DNA of 64,000 nt from Peribacillus sp. ACCC06369 (GTDB lineage: Bacteria; Bacillota; Bacilli; Bacillales; DSM-1321), in the NCBI RefSeq assembly GCF_030348945.1, contig NZ_JAUCEN010000002.1:5332001-5396000 (forward strand). Direction: 5' to 3'. The notes beneath the pieces are model-generated. The model worked only from the letters and a program-made list of their open reading frames with translations. It made no database searches and was not told the origin of the DNA. The position numbers and the translations under genes were made by a program. Every line of letters starts with the position of its first letter. Position 1 is the stretch's first letter. Positions 35,312 to 45,081 of this stretch are shown here, piece after piece.

Positions 35312-35971
35312 ATGAATCAAGAATACAATGCCCCCGAAAGGGATTATTACCGCAACGATGAACATACATTGAAGGTTTCCGGCTCAGATACGCTATCTGC
35401 CGCTCCGGATCAAGCCACAATCACCTTAGGAGTCATAACAGAGGATAAGGACCCGCAAAAGGCCCAGCAAGCCAATTCCCAAGCAATCGCAAATGTCATC
35501 GCATCACTTAAATCCGCAGGCATTCCCGAAGAGCAATTGAAAACGAGTGATTACAGAATCGATCCGCAATATGATTATATTGACGGAAAAGAATTATTCA
35601 AGAACTACAAAGTCCAGCACATCATACAAGCCCAAACGACCGACATCGAAAAAATAGGCAGCATAATCGACACGGCCGTCAGAAGCGGCGCCAATTCAAT
35701 CACCAGCATCCGCTTCTCTTTATCCAATCCAGAAGCATACTATAACCAGGCACTTTCTCTCGCTTTAAAAAATGCATATGAAAAAGCACTCTCCATGGCT
35801 CGAACACTGGGAATCTCGTTGAACCCAGTCCCTAATAAGGTTGAAGAGCTATCCGAAACGGCAACCCCAATGCTTTATCAAACAAGTACCTTTTCAAAAA
35901 TGGCGACTACCCCGATTCAGCCTGGTGAATTGAACATCACTGCCTCAGTAAGGGTGGAATACACATACTAG
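35312..35971 (+). CDS. SIMPL (DUF541) domain protein
   Basis: A 219-aa protein with one SIMPL domain: LKVSGSDTLSAAPDQATITLGV, LKSAGIPEEQLKTSDYRI and a final PGELNITASVRVEY. No signal peptide is visible, unlike periplasmic members. The ribosome binding site is weak. The function of the family is poorly known; links to envelope and oxidative stress have been made. Confidence 0.85.
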   Translation: MNQEYNAPERDYYRNDEHTLKVSGSDTLSAAPDQATITLGVITEDKDPQKAQQANSQAIANVIASLKSAGIPEEQLKTSDYRIDPQYDYIDGKELFKNYKVQHIIQAQTTDIEKIGSIIDTAVRSGANSITSIRFSLSNPEAYYNQALSLALKNAYEKALSMARTLGISLNPVPNKVEELSETATPMLYQTSTFSKMATTPIQPGELNITASVRVEYTY

Positions 35972-35998
35972 CACTCACTACATTCCATCCTAAAAACT

Positions 35999-36021
35999 CC
36001 CCTTGGCAAACCCAAAGGGGG
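35999..36021 (+). terminator. Terminator after the SIMPL gene
   Basis: Stem ccccttgg / ccaaaggggg around a short loop, without a strong T run. A near-identical hairpin is at 36313-36336. Confidence 0.6.
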
Positions 36022-36023
36022 AT

Positions 36024-36198
36024 TCAGACTGTAGACGACAAATTAGAGAAAAACCAGTTTACTTTCAAAAAAGTTCCAGCTGATTTCAGAAATCCGCTCC
36101 CTTTCCGCCGACTGTCTGCCAAGCCTCCTCGCCGACAAGCGTCTCCTGGGTCTCGGCTAGCCAGTTATTCGGCAGGAGTGTCGCAAATTTCTTCAATC
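36024..36198 (-). repeat. Interspersed repeat, copy B
   Basis: Reverse-strand relative of 1446-1625. This copy is more regular in the middle (CCGAGACCCAGGAGACGC then TTGTCGGCGAGGAGGC) and keeps the outer CTACAGTCTGA end. It lies between two almost identical hairpins, in the 375-base gap between the SIMPL gene and purU. Confidence 0.75.
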
Positions 36199-36312
36199 TA
36201 TGAAGGTTTCATTCGTATAATCAAGTAAGAAGCATGACGGATAATTCAGTATTCTAATATAATCATGGTACAAGGATGGAGCATTCCGGCCCTCCTTTTG
36301 TCGCAAACGGAA

Positions 36313-36336
36313 CCCCCCTTGGCAAACCAAAGGGGG
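36313..36336 (-). terminator. Terminator after purU
   Basis: Stem cccccttgg / ccaaaggggg with loop CAAA, ten bases past the purU stop. It nearly duplicates 35999-36021. Confidence 0.65.
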
Positions 36337-36345
36337 CTCTTCACT

Positions 36346-37248
36346 TTAAAAGACTACCGTTTTATTTTCATGAACGAGGACGCGGTCCTCCAAATGCCAT
36401 TTAACGGCACGTGCCAGCACTCTCCGTTCAGCTGAACGACCGATTTTCTTCATATCCCCTGCAGAATCACGATGACCCACACGTTCAATATCCTGCTCGA
36501 TGATTGGACCTTCATCCAAATCATTCGTCACATAATGGGAAGTCGCCCCAATCAGCTTAACACCTCTGTCATAAGCTCTTTCATAAGGCCGGGCACCAAT
36601 GAATGCAGGTAAAAATGAATGATGTATATTGATGATTTTGTTTGGATGGGCGGCAACAAAATCCGGCGTCAAAATCTGCATATACCTAGCCAGTACAATT
36701 AAGTCCACATTGAATTCTTCCAGAAGTCCAAGCTGTTTCGTCTCCACTTCCTTACGTATATCCTTATTTGCAGGAATATAATAAAACGGGATGCCCATCG
36801 ATTCGACAATTTGCCTGGTATCTTCATGATTGCTGATGACTAGCGTAATATCAGCCAATAAATCCCCACTTTGCCACTCCCATAGCAATTCCAAAAGGCA
36901 ATGCGGTTCCTTGGAAACGAAGATTGCCGTCCTCTTCAGATCACTCACATGGTTAAATGTCCATTGCATTGAAAATGCTGTCGAAACTTCCTGGAATGCC
37001 AGTTGCATATCGGCTGCCTTGTCCTTTAATCCTGGACAATCGAATTCAATCCTGGTGAAAAAGGTACCGCCCTCAGGATTCATCGAATATTGACTCAATT
37101 CAACAATATTTGCATCATATTCTTTTAGAAAGGCTGTAACTGTTGAAACAATTCCCGGCTGGTCCGGACATTTTATTATTAAACGGCCTCTATCTTGATT
37201 TTTCTCGCGAAACTCCTGTAACTGCTCTTGCACAAAGTTGCTCACCAT
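36346..37248 (-). CDS. purU: Formyltetrahydrofolate deformylase
   Basis: A 300-aa enzyme with an N-terminal ACT domain (LIIKCPDQPGIVSTVTAFL) and a C-terminal formyltransferase-type domain (VLARYMQILTPDF; NIHHSFLPAFIGARPYERAY; GATSHYVTNDLDEGPIIEQD). It hydrolyses 10-formyl-THF to formate and THF, balancing one-carbon pools for purine synthesis. Length is normal for PurU. The His and Asp of the catalytic set (HHSFLP and the DEGP region) are intact. Confidence 0.96.
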   Translation of the reverse strand: MVSNFVQEQLQEFREKNQDRGRLIIKCPDQPGIVSTVTAFLKEYDANIVELSQYSMNPEGGTFFTRIEFDCPGLKDKAADMQLAFQEVSTAFSMQWTFNHVSDLKRTAIFVSKEPHCLLELLWEWQSGDLLADITLVISNHEDTRQIVESMGIPFYYIPANKDIRKEVETKQLGLLEEFNVDLIVLARYMQILTPDFVAAHPNKIINIHHSFLPAFIGARPYERAYDRGVKLIGATSHYVTNDLDEGPIIEQDIERVGHRDSAGDMKKIGRSAERRVLARAVKWHLEDRVLVHENKTVVF

Positions 37249-37941
37249 TTTCCCAACTGCCCTTCTTCTATTTTGCTATATTATACTTCAATTCATGGCC
37301 AAAATTAAAGTCAGTCAATCAAATCGGGATTTTGTTGGTAGCCACGACGATCTGAAACATTCCACTATTATTACAACATACACAGATTACACAGTAGAAA
37401 TAATTCAACGTATCTTATACAACACATTTGAAAATTTTTGCTTACAAGGATTTGTACCTTAATATCCTATCTATAACATCTTTCTCCTGTAAAAAAATTG
37501 GTGTTTATATTTAATAGAAATTAATAAAGGTTCCAATAATGAAATAAATTATTTATATATTGAAACTCTAAAAATCATTTCTTATGTTACGTTTGGGATG
37601 ATTTTAGACAATATTAAAAAACTATCCAACCACTTGCTGGCAGCATTATTACAACATCTCTTATTCTGAGCTATACCTATTCCGGAAGCACAGTCGATAT
37701 TATTCTTTCCAATTTAAACTGATTCGTATTTGACGTTAAAACAAAACAATGATGGAGTGGGGAAAATAAGATATGGCTACTTTAAAATTAAAAACTAAAT
37801 GGCTGTATTCGTAAGAGATTCGAAATCACGTAATCTTTTGGTTGTTTCAGTATTAAAACATTTGATTTCAATTTTGAGAAATGCTTGTCTCTCTTTTCAT
37901 TTAACATAGAATACACAAACTAAATGGAGGGAGAAATAACA
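37249..37941. other. Intergenic stretch with no supported gene
   Basis: About 690 AT-rich bases between purU and the secreted protein gene. No ORF has both a ribosome binding site and protein-like composition, and I see no strong hairpin. It must hold the divergent promoters of both genes. Confidence 0.5.
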
Positions 37942-38694
37942 ATGATACAAAAAATGAAATCTTTACTATTTTTATCCTTGATTCTAGTTTTAGGACCCGC
38001 TCTACTTCCATCTCATGTATTTGCAGCTGAAGGTAACTCACCTGTAACGGAGGAAAAGCCAGTTGAAAGACAACCAACATCATTAGACCCGATTGAAATA
38101 AAGGAAATTAAATTTAAAATTAATAAAAATTTATCAGACGAACAAATCATTGATAGATTTGAAAAAATTAATTCAAAATATAATATAAATGAACCCTTTT
38201 CTTTGGAAGATACAGAGTTTATAAGAGCTTATGCTTCAAGTACAAACGAAACAGAGGACATTGCCGTCCAACCAACTAACTTAATTCAACCAATTTCACT
38301 GAAATTTGGTAATACAAATAGCCAATCTTTTAGTAAATCAAAATCAAAATATGGTGTTACTGTTAAATTCACTGGAAAAGTTTATACAAATATAAATGTA
38401 TTAAATCATAGTTATCGAGGGAACCTTAAAGCTACGATTCCTGCTGGAAGTTCAAAAGTTAAAGGAATAAAAACTGCTGTAACAAATGTTGCTTATGGCG
38501 TACTGGGAAAAAGCGGAACTTACGTAGGCATAGTTTATAGTGGTTCCGCTCAAAGTAGCACAACCACAAAAAAAACATCGTGGGCAATGGATAAGACTGT
38601 AAAATATAGTGCAATTGCTGTAGTATACACATACACTGATGCTAATGTAGAAGTTAAAACAACTAGTGGGTCCTTCAACTTATATGCATTCTAA
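37942..38694 (+). CDS. Secreted protein of unknown function
   Basis: A 250-aa protein with a signal peptide (MIQKMKSLLFLSLILVLGPAL...VFAA), an acidic linker, a helical segment (NLSDEQIIDRFEKINSKYNI) and a Ser/Thr/Gly-rich, probably beta-stranded C-terminal half (KYGVTVKFTGKVYTN, GTYVGIVYSGSAQSS). GGAGGGAG precedes the ATG at 37942; an ATG 18 bases earlier is less likely. No cysteine occurs in the mature part. I do not recognise the family. Three membrane microproteins follow on the same strand. Confidence 0.75.
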   Translation: MIQKMKSLLFLSLILVLGPALLPSHVFAAEGNSPVTEEKPVERQPTSLDPIEIKEIKFKINKNLSDEQIIDRFEKINSKYNINEPFSLEDTEFIRAYASSTNETEDIAVQPTNLIQPISLKFGNTNSQSFSKSKSKYGVTVKFTGKVYTNINVLNHSYRGNLKATIPAGSSKVKGIKTAVTNVAYGVLGKSGTYVGIVYSGSAQSSTTTKKTSWAMDKTVKYSAIAVVYTYTDANVEVKTTSGSFNLYAF

Positions 38695-38705
38695 GGAGAA
38701 ATAAT

Positions 38706-38804
38706 ATGAAAACCTTTAGTCCAATAGGAGCTTTAATAGCACTAGTTATAATATTTATAATTGGCTTTCTTCTTTTTAAAATTGTAAGAAAATTCAAAAA
38801 ATAA
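38706..38804 (+). CDS. 32-aa single-span membrane microprotein
   Basis: MKTFSPIGAL, then a hydrophobic span, then the basic tail KIVRKFKK. AAGGAG lies six bases before the ATG and 11 bases after the stop of the secreted protein gene, so the two are probably co-transcribed. It is too short for ordinary gene finding. A holin-, toxin- or immunity-like role is possible. Confidence 0.6.
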   Translation: MKTFSPIGALIALVIIFIIGFLLFKIVRKFKK

Positions 38805-38880
38805 GACAAAGTTTTAAATGCGACAAATTGGGATAAGCCGCTAGAGATTAAAAACTTTAATAGGGTAGGGTGAAATTAAA

Positions 38881-38997
38881 ATGGATGTATCGTCTTCTTA
38901 CTTTATATTTGGTTTAATAAACATGATTTTAATGGTTGTATCTATACCAGCCATCATATACGCTTTGTATTTATTACGTAAAATATCAAAAAAATAA
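38881..38997 (+). CDS. 38-aa single-span membrane microprotein
   Basis: MDVSSSYFIFGLIN, a hydrophobic span and the basic tail LLRKISKK, the same plan as the 32-aa product upstream. The ribosome binding site is weak (AGGGTG about nine bases before ATG). Confidence 0.5.
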   Translation: MDVSSSYFIFGLINMILMVVSIPAIIYALYLLRKISKK

Positions 38998-39234
38998 AGA
39001 GAAAAAAGGAAGAGGCGTTTTTGCAGTTACTTTTCCTTTTTTGTTCACTTGTTTCCACAACCTGGACTTTTCTGGATTACTTATTTAGAAGTCAAATAGG
39101 GTAAACGTTTATGTAAATCAAACTCATCCCTTGGTTTTTATGCGTCGAACTCATCTAAGATCTATCCCTTAATTCATAGTTTAACCCCTAAAGAATATAG
39201 TACTGGAATAACTGTAAATAGACTATAAATCTAG

Positions 39235-39369
39235 AAAACGCTTAAATCGCCTACTCATTTGTTTCTTGGCTACGGCAAATGCAGTGGAGATCCAAATGAT
39301 AAGGCAAGTTATTATGATATCGAAACAGTTAGGTTATTGAAAAGGATTGAGAGGGCAATACATGAATGA
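39235..39369 (+). pseudogene. Gene-end remnant overlapping the next microprotein
   Basis: 44 open codons without a start read LGYGKCSGDPNDKASYYDIE and VRLLKRIERAIHE. The end supplies the ribosome binding site and overlaps the start of the 43-aa gene. It is probably the 3' end of a decayed gene. I do not recognise it. The rest of 38998-39234 shows nothing I can support. Confidence 0.35.
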
Positions 39370-39493
39370 AACAATTGTGAATTGGTTTGATGTAGGATAT
39401 CAAATTACCATATTCATATTATTGGTTGCTTTAATTTCTTTCATTGTCTATTTGGTAAAAAGAAAAAAGCGTAATAAAAAATCCAACTTTTAA
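39362..39493 (+). CDS. 43-aa single-span membrane microprotein
   Basis: MNETIVNWFDVGYQ, a hydrophobic span (ITIFILLVALISFIVYLV), then KRKKRNKKSNF. GAGAGG lies seven bases before the ATG. It is the third microprotein of this kind within 800 bases. Confidence 0.55.
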   Translation: MNETIVNWFDVGYQITIFILLVALISFIVYLVKRKKRNKKSNF

Positions 39494-39615
39494 TATCCAA
39501 GTTTAGAGATGTAGTGGCGGAAATTTCGTAAATCAAAGTGAATGAAGGTCTAAAAGCCCCCCTTCTCTAACAGGGGGAGTAATCGTAAAAAGAACTAATA
39601 TGATATTGAAACGAG

Positions 39616-39645
39616 GTATCTCAGTTTAGAGATGCTTTTTTATTT
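39616..39645 (+). terminator. Terminator after the microprotein group
   Basis: Stem gtatctc / gagatgc (one G-U pair) followed by a T run. Confidence 0.6.
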
Positions 39646-39650
39646 ATTAT

Positions 39651-39971
39651 TTATTTTTTTTCACCTAGACTTGCCGCTAGAGATAAAAAGATATAAGGGA
39701 ACGCCAATAAAATTAAATCCGTAAATCCATAGCCAATAAACACTAAGTTATAATCTGGATGTTCATCCATATAATAACCGGTTCCCGCCATATAAAATCC
39801 AACAATCAAATAAGTAATGAAAGATATAGTTAAAGTACTTATAGTTAGAGCGTTTAATTTTATAGTAACTACAATTAACGTAAAGTAAACTAAATAGACA
39901 ATCCCTAAAATAATTAACAGTAAAAAAATATAACCTGGATCAAATATCGCTTGATTCGAACTGCTAAACAT
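39651..39971 (-). CDS. Small polytopic membrane protein, unknown
   Basis: A 106-aa protein with three or four hydrophobic segments and a short outside loop (GTGYYMDEHPDYN). AAGAGGTG precedes the ATG. I do not recognise the family. It is convergent with the microprotein group. Confidence 0.65.
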   Translation of the reverse strand: MFSSSNQAIFDPGYIFLLLIILGIVYLVYFTLIVVTIKLNALTISTLTISFITYLIVGFYMAGTGYYMDEHPDYNLVFIGYGFTDLILLAFPYIFLSLAASLGEKK

Positions 39972-40014
39972 ATGAAATCACCTCTTATTTCAAATAAAAA
40001 TTAATGTAGCCCTA

Positions 40015-40209
40015 CTACTTTGGGTTACATTTGTTTTTATAGGTTAATACTAGCGATAAATCTGGACGCCAAGGTTCTAAGTTCCAAGGTGACTTGTAAA
40101 TTGTTAATGGATTTACAGCATGACAAATGAATTGATCTTTAATTCTTCCTTCTTTTGAACTTGATACATGGGATTTAAATGAAGCATCAGCTTTTAATTC
40201 AGCCCACAT
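40015..40209 (-). pseudogene. C-terminal fragment resembling a DUF2599-type secreted protein
   Basis: The frame, open from a TAA just upstream of the codons QSSLIKDMWAELKAD, ends with DQFICHAVNPL, PWNLEPWRPDLS and CNPK. Two Cys and the WNLEPWRP motif recall the C-terminal domain of DUF2599 proteins (from memory). There is no signal peptide or convincing ribosome binding site, so it is probably truncated. Confidence 0.4.
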
Positions 40210-40217
40210 ATCTTTTA

Positions 40218-40406
40218 TTAATGAAGATTGAATTGTAATAATTTAATCGTATATAAAAGTAAATTGTTTAAAGTTCCAACATTGGAACAATGGGTTTCAT
40301 TTTTGAGTAAATAAAGAGAAAGTGATGATATGAAATGAGGGTCTTTTATTTCAAGAGTCACTAGTTCTACTTTAGTAACTCTTGCAAAATCAAATGGAGT
40401 TTCCAT
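40218..40406 (-). CDS. Uncertain 62-aa ORF
   Basis: Begins METPFDFARVTKVELVTLEI. GAGGAT lies about eleven bases before the ATG. It may be a small gene or part of the same decayed locus as 40015-40209. It has no recognisable domain. Confidence 0.3.
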   Translation of the reverse strand: METPFDFARVTKVELVTLEIKDPHFISSLSLYLLKNETHCSNVGTLNNLLLYTIKLLQFNLH

Positions 40407-40452
40407 TTTATAAAGCTATCCTCTATTCATATTTCATAGGTTTTACTCGCGG

Positions 40453-40483
40453 AAAAGTCGGCCTGATCACGGTCGACTTTTTT
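40453..40483 (-). terminator. Hairpin with T run upstream of the amino-acid importer
   Basis: Stem aaaagtcg-gcc / ggtcgacttttt. It could end transcription in either direction. The rest of 40484-40784 shows no gene I can support. Confidence 0.6.
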
Positions 40484-40784
40484 ATATGGAAATGGAAGTG
40501 ACCTAGTTATGAGGATGAAAAGATACCAGTAGTTCTCATCCTCTATTAATAGGCACTATCATTCTTCCAATAAATAACTGGGGAATTTAAAGGAAATGAA
40601 GGCAAAGGCCGAGAACCTTTATGAAACGCATAGTGAAGGGGGATTCTTGAATGAAATGTCGGTATGATCTGGACTACCTTTTTTATTTCAGTTTTATTTT
40701 CCCTAGTTAATAAGGTTATTCACTGCCTCATAAGGGTATAGACCATTCTATTAGTTTTTTTTCAAAGGGGGAAATGAAATTATC

Positions 40785-41564
40785 ATGAAATCATCAGTTA
40801 CATTCATTGTATCCATTCTGGCTGTTCTTGGTCTTCTGTCCGGCTGTGCTGAAAAGGACCAGCTGGAGGACGGGAGTAAGCTGATCAATGAGGACCAGTT
40901 TGTTTTCGCTGCCTCAGGTGAATTCAAGCCATTCAGTTATGTCAATGATGACATGACCGTAACCGGGTTCGATATTGAAGTTGGCGATGCCATTGCAAAG
41001 GAACTCGACCTAGAGCCAGTGCCTAAACGGATAAAGTTCAAAGGTATCGTGGAAGGTGTTAAAACCGGTCGGGCAGATGCCGCGGTTGCCAGTCATACAA
41101 TCAATGAACAACGAAGTAAACATGTTGCCTTCTCGACCCCATATTACTACTCAGGTCCTCAAATTTTCGTCCGTTCGGATAGTGATATTAAAACGGTTGA
41201 AGATTTAAAAGGTAAGGAAGTTGCGGCTTCTAAAGGCTCTACGTACGCAACCACAGCAGAAAAATATACAACCAATGTAAAAACCTACGATAGTGATATC
41301 ACCGCCCTGAAAGCATTGAGCGGAGGACGTCATGATGCCGTCATCACCGACTTCGTAACCGGCAAGGAAGCGACCAAGGAAGGTTTCGACATCGAAGGAA
41401 GGCAATTGATCGAACGAAGCGAGCAGGCCATCGTACTGCCTAACGACAACCCTCAGCTGCTTGCACGCATCAACGAAGCTCTTGAAAACCTCCGTGAAGA
41501 TGGAACGCTTGCTGAAATCAGCAAAAAATACTTTGGTGAGGACATCACAACTAAGCCTGAATAA
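40785..41564 (+). CDS. Polar amino-acid ABC transporter substrate-binding lipoprotein
   Basis: A 259-aa lipoprotein: signal peptide with lipobox LLSGC (Cys about residue 21), then a family 3 binding protein with FKPFSYVNDDMTVTGFDIEVGDAI, RADAAVASHTINEQR and VAASKGSTYATTAEKY. It catches an amino acid at the cell surface. Sizes of this gene and the next two fit arginine (Art/YqiXYZ) or cystine (Tcy) importers; the substrate is not determined. Confidence 0.92.
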   Translation: MKSSVTFIVSILAVLGLLSGCAEKDQLEDGSKLINEDQFVFAASGEFKPFSYVNDDMTVTGFDIEVGDAIAKELDLEPVPKRIKFKGIVEGVKTGRADAAVASHTINEQRSKHVAFSTPYYYSGPQIFVRSDSDIKTVEDLKGKEVAASKGSTYATTAEKYTTNVKTYDSDITALKALSGGRHDAVITDFVTGKEATKEGFDIEGRQLIERSEQAIVLPNDNPQLLARINEALENLREDGTLAEISKKYFGEDITTKPE

Positions 41565-41590
41565 AGATTGATAGAAAGGGAGTCATTACA

Positions 41591-42256
41591 TTGCCAAGTT
41601 TTTCACATTTTTTTGATACATTATTTAGCTCATCGGACGTATTCATCCGAGCCATGCTCCTCACATTGGAACTGACGGTAGTCTCCATATTGGTAGGTAT
41701 CGTCATCGGTTTGCTATTTGCACTTTTAAAAATATCCAATATAAAAATTCTTGCATGGATTTCAGATACATATGTATTCCTGGTACGTGGAACACCTTTA
41801 ATCGTACAGATATTCATACTCTATTTCGGTATCAGCAACCTCTTCTTACTGCCTGACTTCTGGGCGGCGTCACTTGCCCTAGCCTTCCATAATGGGGCTT
41901 ATATCTCAGAAATCCTACGTGGTACGATTCAATCCATCGACAAAGGCCAAATGGAGGCCGGACGCTCCCTTGGCATGAGCAATTCGCTCACATTAAGAAG
42001 AATCATCTTACCTCAAGCCTTCCGTCGTGCATTGCCGCCGCTAGGCAACCAATTCATCATCGGACTGAAAGATTCATCACTGGCAGCCTTCATATCCATG
42101 AATGAGCTGTTTAATGTTGCCACCACGTTAGGCTCTAATAATTTCGATGAGATGACTTATTTATTGATTGTAGCGGTCTACTACTTGATTCTTGTGGCAT
42201 TCCTGACCATTATCGTCAATTTATTCGAAAAGAAACTGTCCATTAGTGATCGATAG
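41591..42256 (+). CDS. Polar amino-acid ABC transporter permease
   Basis: A 221-aa HisM/GlnP-type permease with five spans and the EAA loop ([24 protein letters not shown]). TTG start with AAAGGGAG eight bases upstream. Confidence 0.93.
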   Translation: MPSFSHFFDTLFSSSDVFIRAMLLTLELTVVSILVGIVIGLLFALLKISNIKILAWISDTYVFLVRGTPLIVQIFILYFGISNLFLLPDFWAASLALAFHNGAYISEILRGTIQSIDKGQMEAGRSLGMSNSLTLRRIILPQAFRRALPPLGNQFIIGLKDSSLAAFISMNELFNVATTLGSNNFDEMTYLLIVAVYYLILVAFLTIIVNLFEKKLSISDR

Positions 42257-42267
42257 GGGGAATTGAA

Positions 42268-43008
42268 ATGGAACAAAAAGAAATGATTCGCATTAGGAAC
42301 TTAAATAAATCGTATGGAGACCTACATGTACTCAAAGATATTGATATGAAGGTATTGGATAGCGATGTTGTCTGTCTGATTGGACCAAGCGGTTCCGGAA
42401 AAAGCACACTTCTCCGCTGTTTGAATTATTTGGAGAAGAAAGACAGCGGGCAAATCCTTATTGAAGGAACGGAAGTCAATCCGGGTACCCATGATATTAA
42501 TAAAATCCGTGAGAAAGTCGGAATGGTTTTTCAGCATTTCTATCTCTTCCCTCATATGACCGTACTTGAAAATGTCATTGAAGCACCTACTCACGTCAAA
42601 AAGATCCCAAAGGCCCAGGCGATTGAAGAAGCAAAAGCATTGCTTGCCAAAGTCGGCTTATCAGATAAAGCGGATGTTTATCCAAGCAAGCTCTCAGGTG
42701 GGCAGAAACAGCGTGTTGCCATAGCCCGCGCCCTTGCCATGAAACCTGATATCCTACTCTTTGATGAGCCAACCTCGGCTCTTGATCCCGAACTTGTCGG
42801 GGAGGTTCTTGCTACGATGAAGGAACTTGCCTTGGAAGGGATGACAATGGTAGTCGTTACACATGAAATGAGCTTTGCACGTGAGGTTGGGGATTGGATT
42901 GTCTTCATGCACAATGGGAGGGTTGTCGAAAGCGGCCCGCCAAAAGAATTCTTCACCAATCCAAAAGAAGAGCGTACAAAAGAATTCTTGCAAACGACAG
43001 TCTTTTGA
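42268..43008 (+). CDS. Polar amino-acid ABC transporter ATP-binding protein
   Basis: A 246-aa ATPase with Walker [11 protein letters not shown] loop [12 protein letters not shown], signature [15 protein letters not shown], Walker [15 protein letters not shown] and switch THEMSFA. It completes the binding protein-permease-ATPase importer. A terminator follows. Confidence 0.95.
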   Translation: MEQKEMIRIRNLNKSYGDLHVLKDIDMKVLDSDVVCLIGPSGSGKSTLLRCLNYLEKKDSGQILIEGTEVNPGTHDINKIREKVGMVFQHFYLFPHMTVLENVIEAPTHVKKIPKAQAIEEAKALLAKVGLSDKADVYPSKLSGGQKQRVAIARALAMKPDILLFDEPTSALDPELVGEVLATMKELALEGMTMVVVTHEMSFAREVGDWIVFMHNGRVVESGPPKEFFTNPKEERTKEFLQTTVF

Positions 43009-43091
43009 TTTGAATTCTAAAATCTATCTAATAGCGAGAGCAATTCGTCGTCTTCACGGATAATCTGTCCTAGAGCGTGGACAATCATTAT

Positions 43092-43127
43092 AAGCAATAC
43101 AGGCATGATTCCTGTATTGCTTATTTT
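43092..43127 (+). terminator. Terminator of the amino-acid importer operon
   Basis: Perfect 12-bp stem aagcaatacagg / cctgtattgctt, loop CATGATT, then ATTTTGC. Confidence 0.85.
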
Positions 43128-43364
43128 GCATATAAAAACCGTTCTTGTTTTCTATAATTGCCAGTTAGGTAGTTTGCCCATTTATATGTTCAAGGTTTCT
43201 GGGATATTTTCGATCTGACTGTACAAACTATATACTTGATGAATTGTTTCAGAACGTATCCCAAAAACCCTGATTCCGGCTCGAACATGGAAAAATATCT
43301 GTATTTATGGTATATATACAGGTAAAATTAAAAGAAGTATATAAATGAAAGAGGTCGAATTCAG

Positions 43365-45017
43365 TTGGAAAATAACTCTTCGAATTTTATTAAAAATATT
43401 ATAAAAGATGATCTAGAGTCCGGAAAACATGATCATGTCATCACCCGCTTCCCTCCTGAACCAAATGGGTATTTACATATCGGGCACGCCAAATCAATCA
43501 TTTTGAATTTTGGGGTGGCTGATGATTTCAATGGGAAAACAAACCTTCGTTTTGATGATACGAATCCATTGAAAGAGGATATTGAGTTTGTCAATTCCAT
43601 TAAGGAAGATGTAAAATGGCTCGGTTATGACTGGGATAACCTGTTCTTCGCTTCCGACTATTTCGATGAAATGTATAAAAGAGCAGTGCTGCTCATCAAT
43701 AAAGGACTGGCATATGTGGACGACCTTAATGCCGACCAAATTCGTGAATATCGCGGAACGCTTACCGAGCCGGGGAAGGATAGCCCCTACCGCAATAGAA
43801 CCGTCGAGGAAAACCTTGAACTATTTGAAAAGATGCGCAGCGGTGAATTCGGGAACGGCACAAAAGTATTGCGTGCAAAAATCGATATGAGCTCGCCTAA
43901 CATTAATTTGCGCGATCCCGTCATATACCGTATTTCCCATACGGAACACCATAATACCGGCAACAAATGGTGCATCTATCCGATGTATGCCTTTGCCCAC
44001 CCAATTGAAGATGCCATCGAGGGAGTCACCCACTCCATTTGTACGCTTGAGTTCGAAGATCAACGCCCTCTTTATGACTGGATCGTTGAAAACTGTGAAA
44101 TGGACAGCAAACCAAAACAATATGAATTTGGCCGTCTTAACCTGACCAATACAGTAATGAGCAAGCGAAAACTGAAGCAGCTTGTGGATGAGGGCTTCGT
44201 GGACGGCTGGGACGACCCACGGATGCCTACCGTTTCAGGCCTACGTAGACGCGGGTATACACCCGAAGCGATTCGTGCGTTCTGCCAAGAGATAGGTGTC
44301 GCAAAAACAAGCGGTGTCGTAGACTCTCAAATGCTGGACCATTTCGTACGGGAAGACTTAAAGTTGAAGGCTCCACGGACCATGGCTATCCTAAACCCGC
44401 TTAAAGTGGTCATCACCAACTATCCGGAAGGTGAGATTGAATGGCTGGATGCTGAGGTCAATCCGGAAGTTCCGGAAATGGGTACACGACAAATTCCGTT
44501 TTCACGTGAAATATATATCGAACAGGACGATTTCATGGAAAACCCGCCGAAAAAGTATTTCCGTCTTTTCCCGGGCAATGAAGTCCGTTTGAAACATGCT
44601 TATTTCATTAAATGTGAAGAAGTGATAAAAGACGAAGCCGGTAACGTTATTGAACTTCGCTGCACATATGACATTGAAACGAAGAGCGGATCGGGTTTCA
44701 CTGGCCGTAAAGTAAAAGGGACATTGCACTGGGTCGAAGCTTCACAAGCCGTTTCAGCAGAATTCCGCAACTTCCAGCCTTTAATTTTGGATAAGGAAAC
44801 TGATGAAGAAGAAGAAAAATCATTCTTGGAGCGGGTAAACCCTGATTCCATGGGAATTTTACAAGGATTTGTCGAGCCCAACATGAAAGATGTTAAGCCT
44901 CAGGAAAAATTCCAATTCTTCAGGCATGGCTATTACAATGTTGATTCAAAACTCACTACTGCCAATCACTTGGTTTTCAACCAAATTGTTGGTTTGAAAA
45001 GTTCCTTCAAGTTATAG
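43365..45017 (+). CDS. glnS: Glutaminyl-tRNA synthetase
   Basis: A 550-aa class I synthetase: [17 protein letters not shown] (HIGH), [32 protein letters not shown], and VMSKRKL (KMSKS variant), then the two anticodon-binding beta-barrels (to the C-terminus). It charges tRNA-Gln directly. Length matches bacterial GlnRS, so this is not a GluRS. TTG start with GAGG ten bases upstream. I see no T-box in the 240-base leader. Well-studied bacilli lack this gene and use GatCAB. Confidence 0.96.
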   Translation: MENNSSNFIKNIIKDDLESGKHDHVITRFPPEPNGYLHIGHAKSIILNFGVADDFNGKTNLRFDDTNPLKEDIEFVNSIKEDVKWLGYDWDNLFFASDYFDEMYKRAVLLINKGLAYVDDLNADQIREYRGTLTEPGKDSPYRNRTVEENLELFEKMRSGEFGNGTKVLRAKIDMSSPNINLRDPVIYRISHTEHHNTGNKWCIYPMYAFAHPIEDAIEGVTHSICTLEFEDQRPLYDWIVENCEMDSKPKQYEFGRLNLTNTVMSKRKLKQLVDEGFVDGWDDPRMPTVSGLRRRGYTPEAIRAFCQEIGVAKTSGVVDSQMLDHFVREDLKLKAPRTMAILNPLKVVITNYPEGEIEWLDAEVNPEVPEMGTRQIPFSREIYIEQDDFMENPPKKYFRLFPGNEVRLKHAYFIKCEEVIKDEAGNVIELRCTYDIETKSGSGFTGRKVKGTLHWVEASQAVSAEFRNFQPLILDKETDEEEEKSFLERVNPDSMGILQGFVEPNMKDVKPQEKFQFFRHGYYNVDSKLTTANHLVFNQIVGLKSSFKL

Positions 45018-45025
45018 AATCACTG

Positions 45026-45063
45026 AAAAGAACCAGATTCCTAGCGGGATCTGGTTCTTTTTC
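45026..45063. terminator. Bidirectional terminator between glnS and rsbR-like
   Basis: Stem aaagaaccagatt / ggatctggttcttt with flanking A and T runs. Confidence 0.85.
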
Positions 45064-45081
45064 ACTCTCTGCACCTTTATA

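Noticed and set aside
37238..37462. 74-codon plus-strand ORF at the purU promoter side
   Set aside because: It starts inside the purU coding region, has no ribosome binding site and reads like chance translation.
43128..43364. T-box leader before glnS
   Set aside because: No AGGGTGG-type T-box sequence or clear specifier stem could be found.
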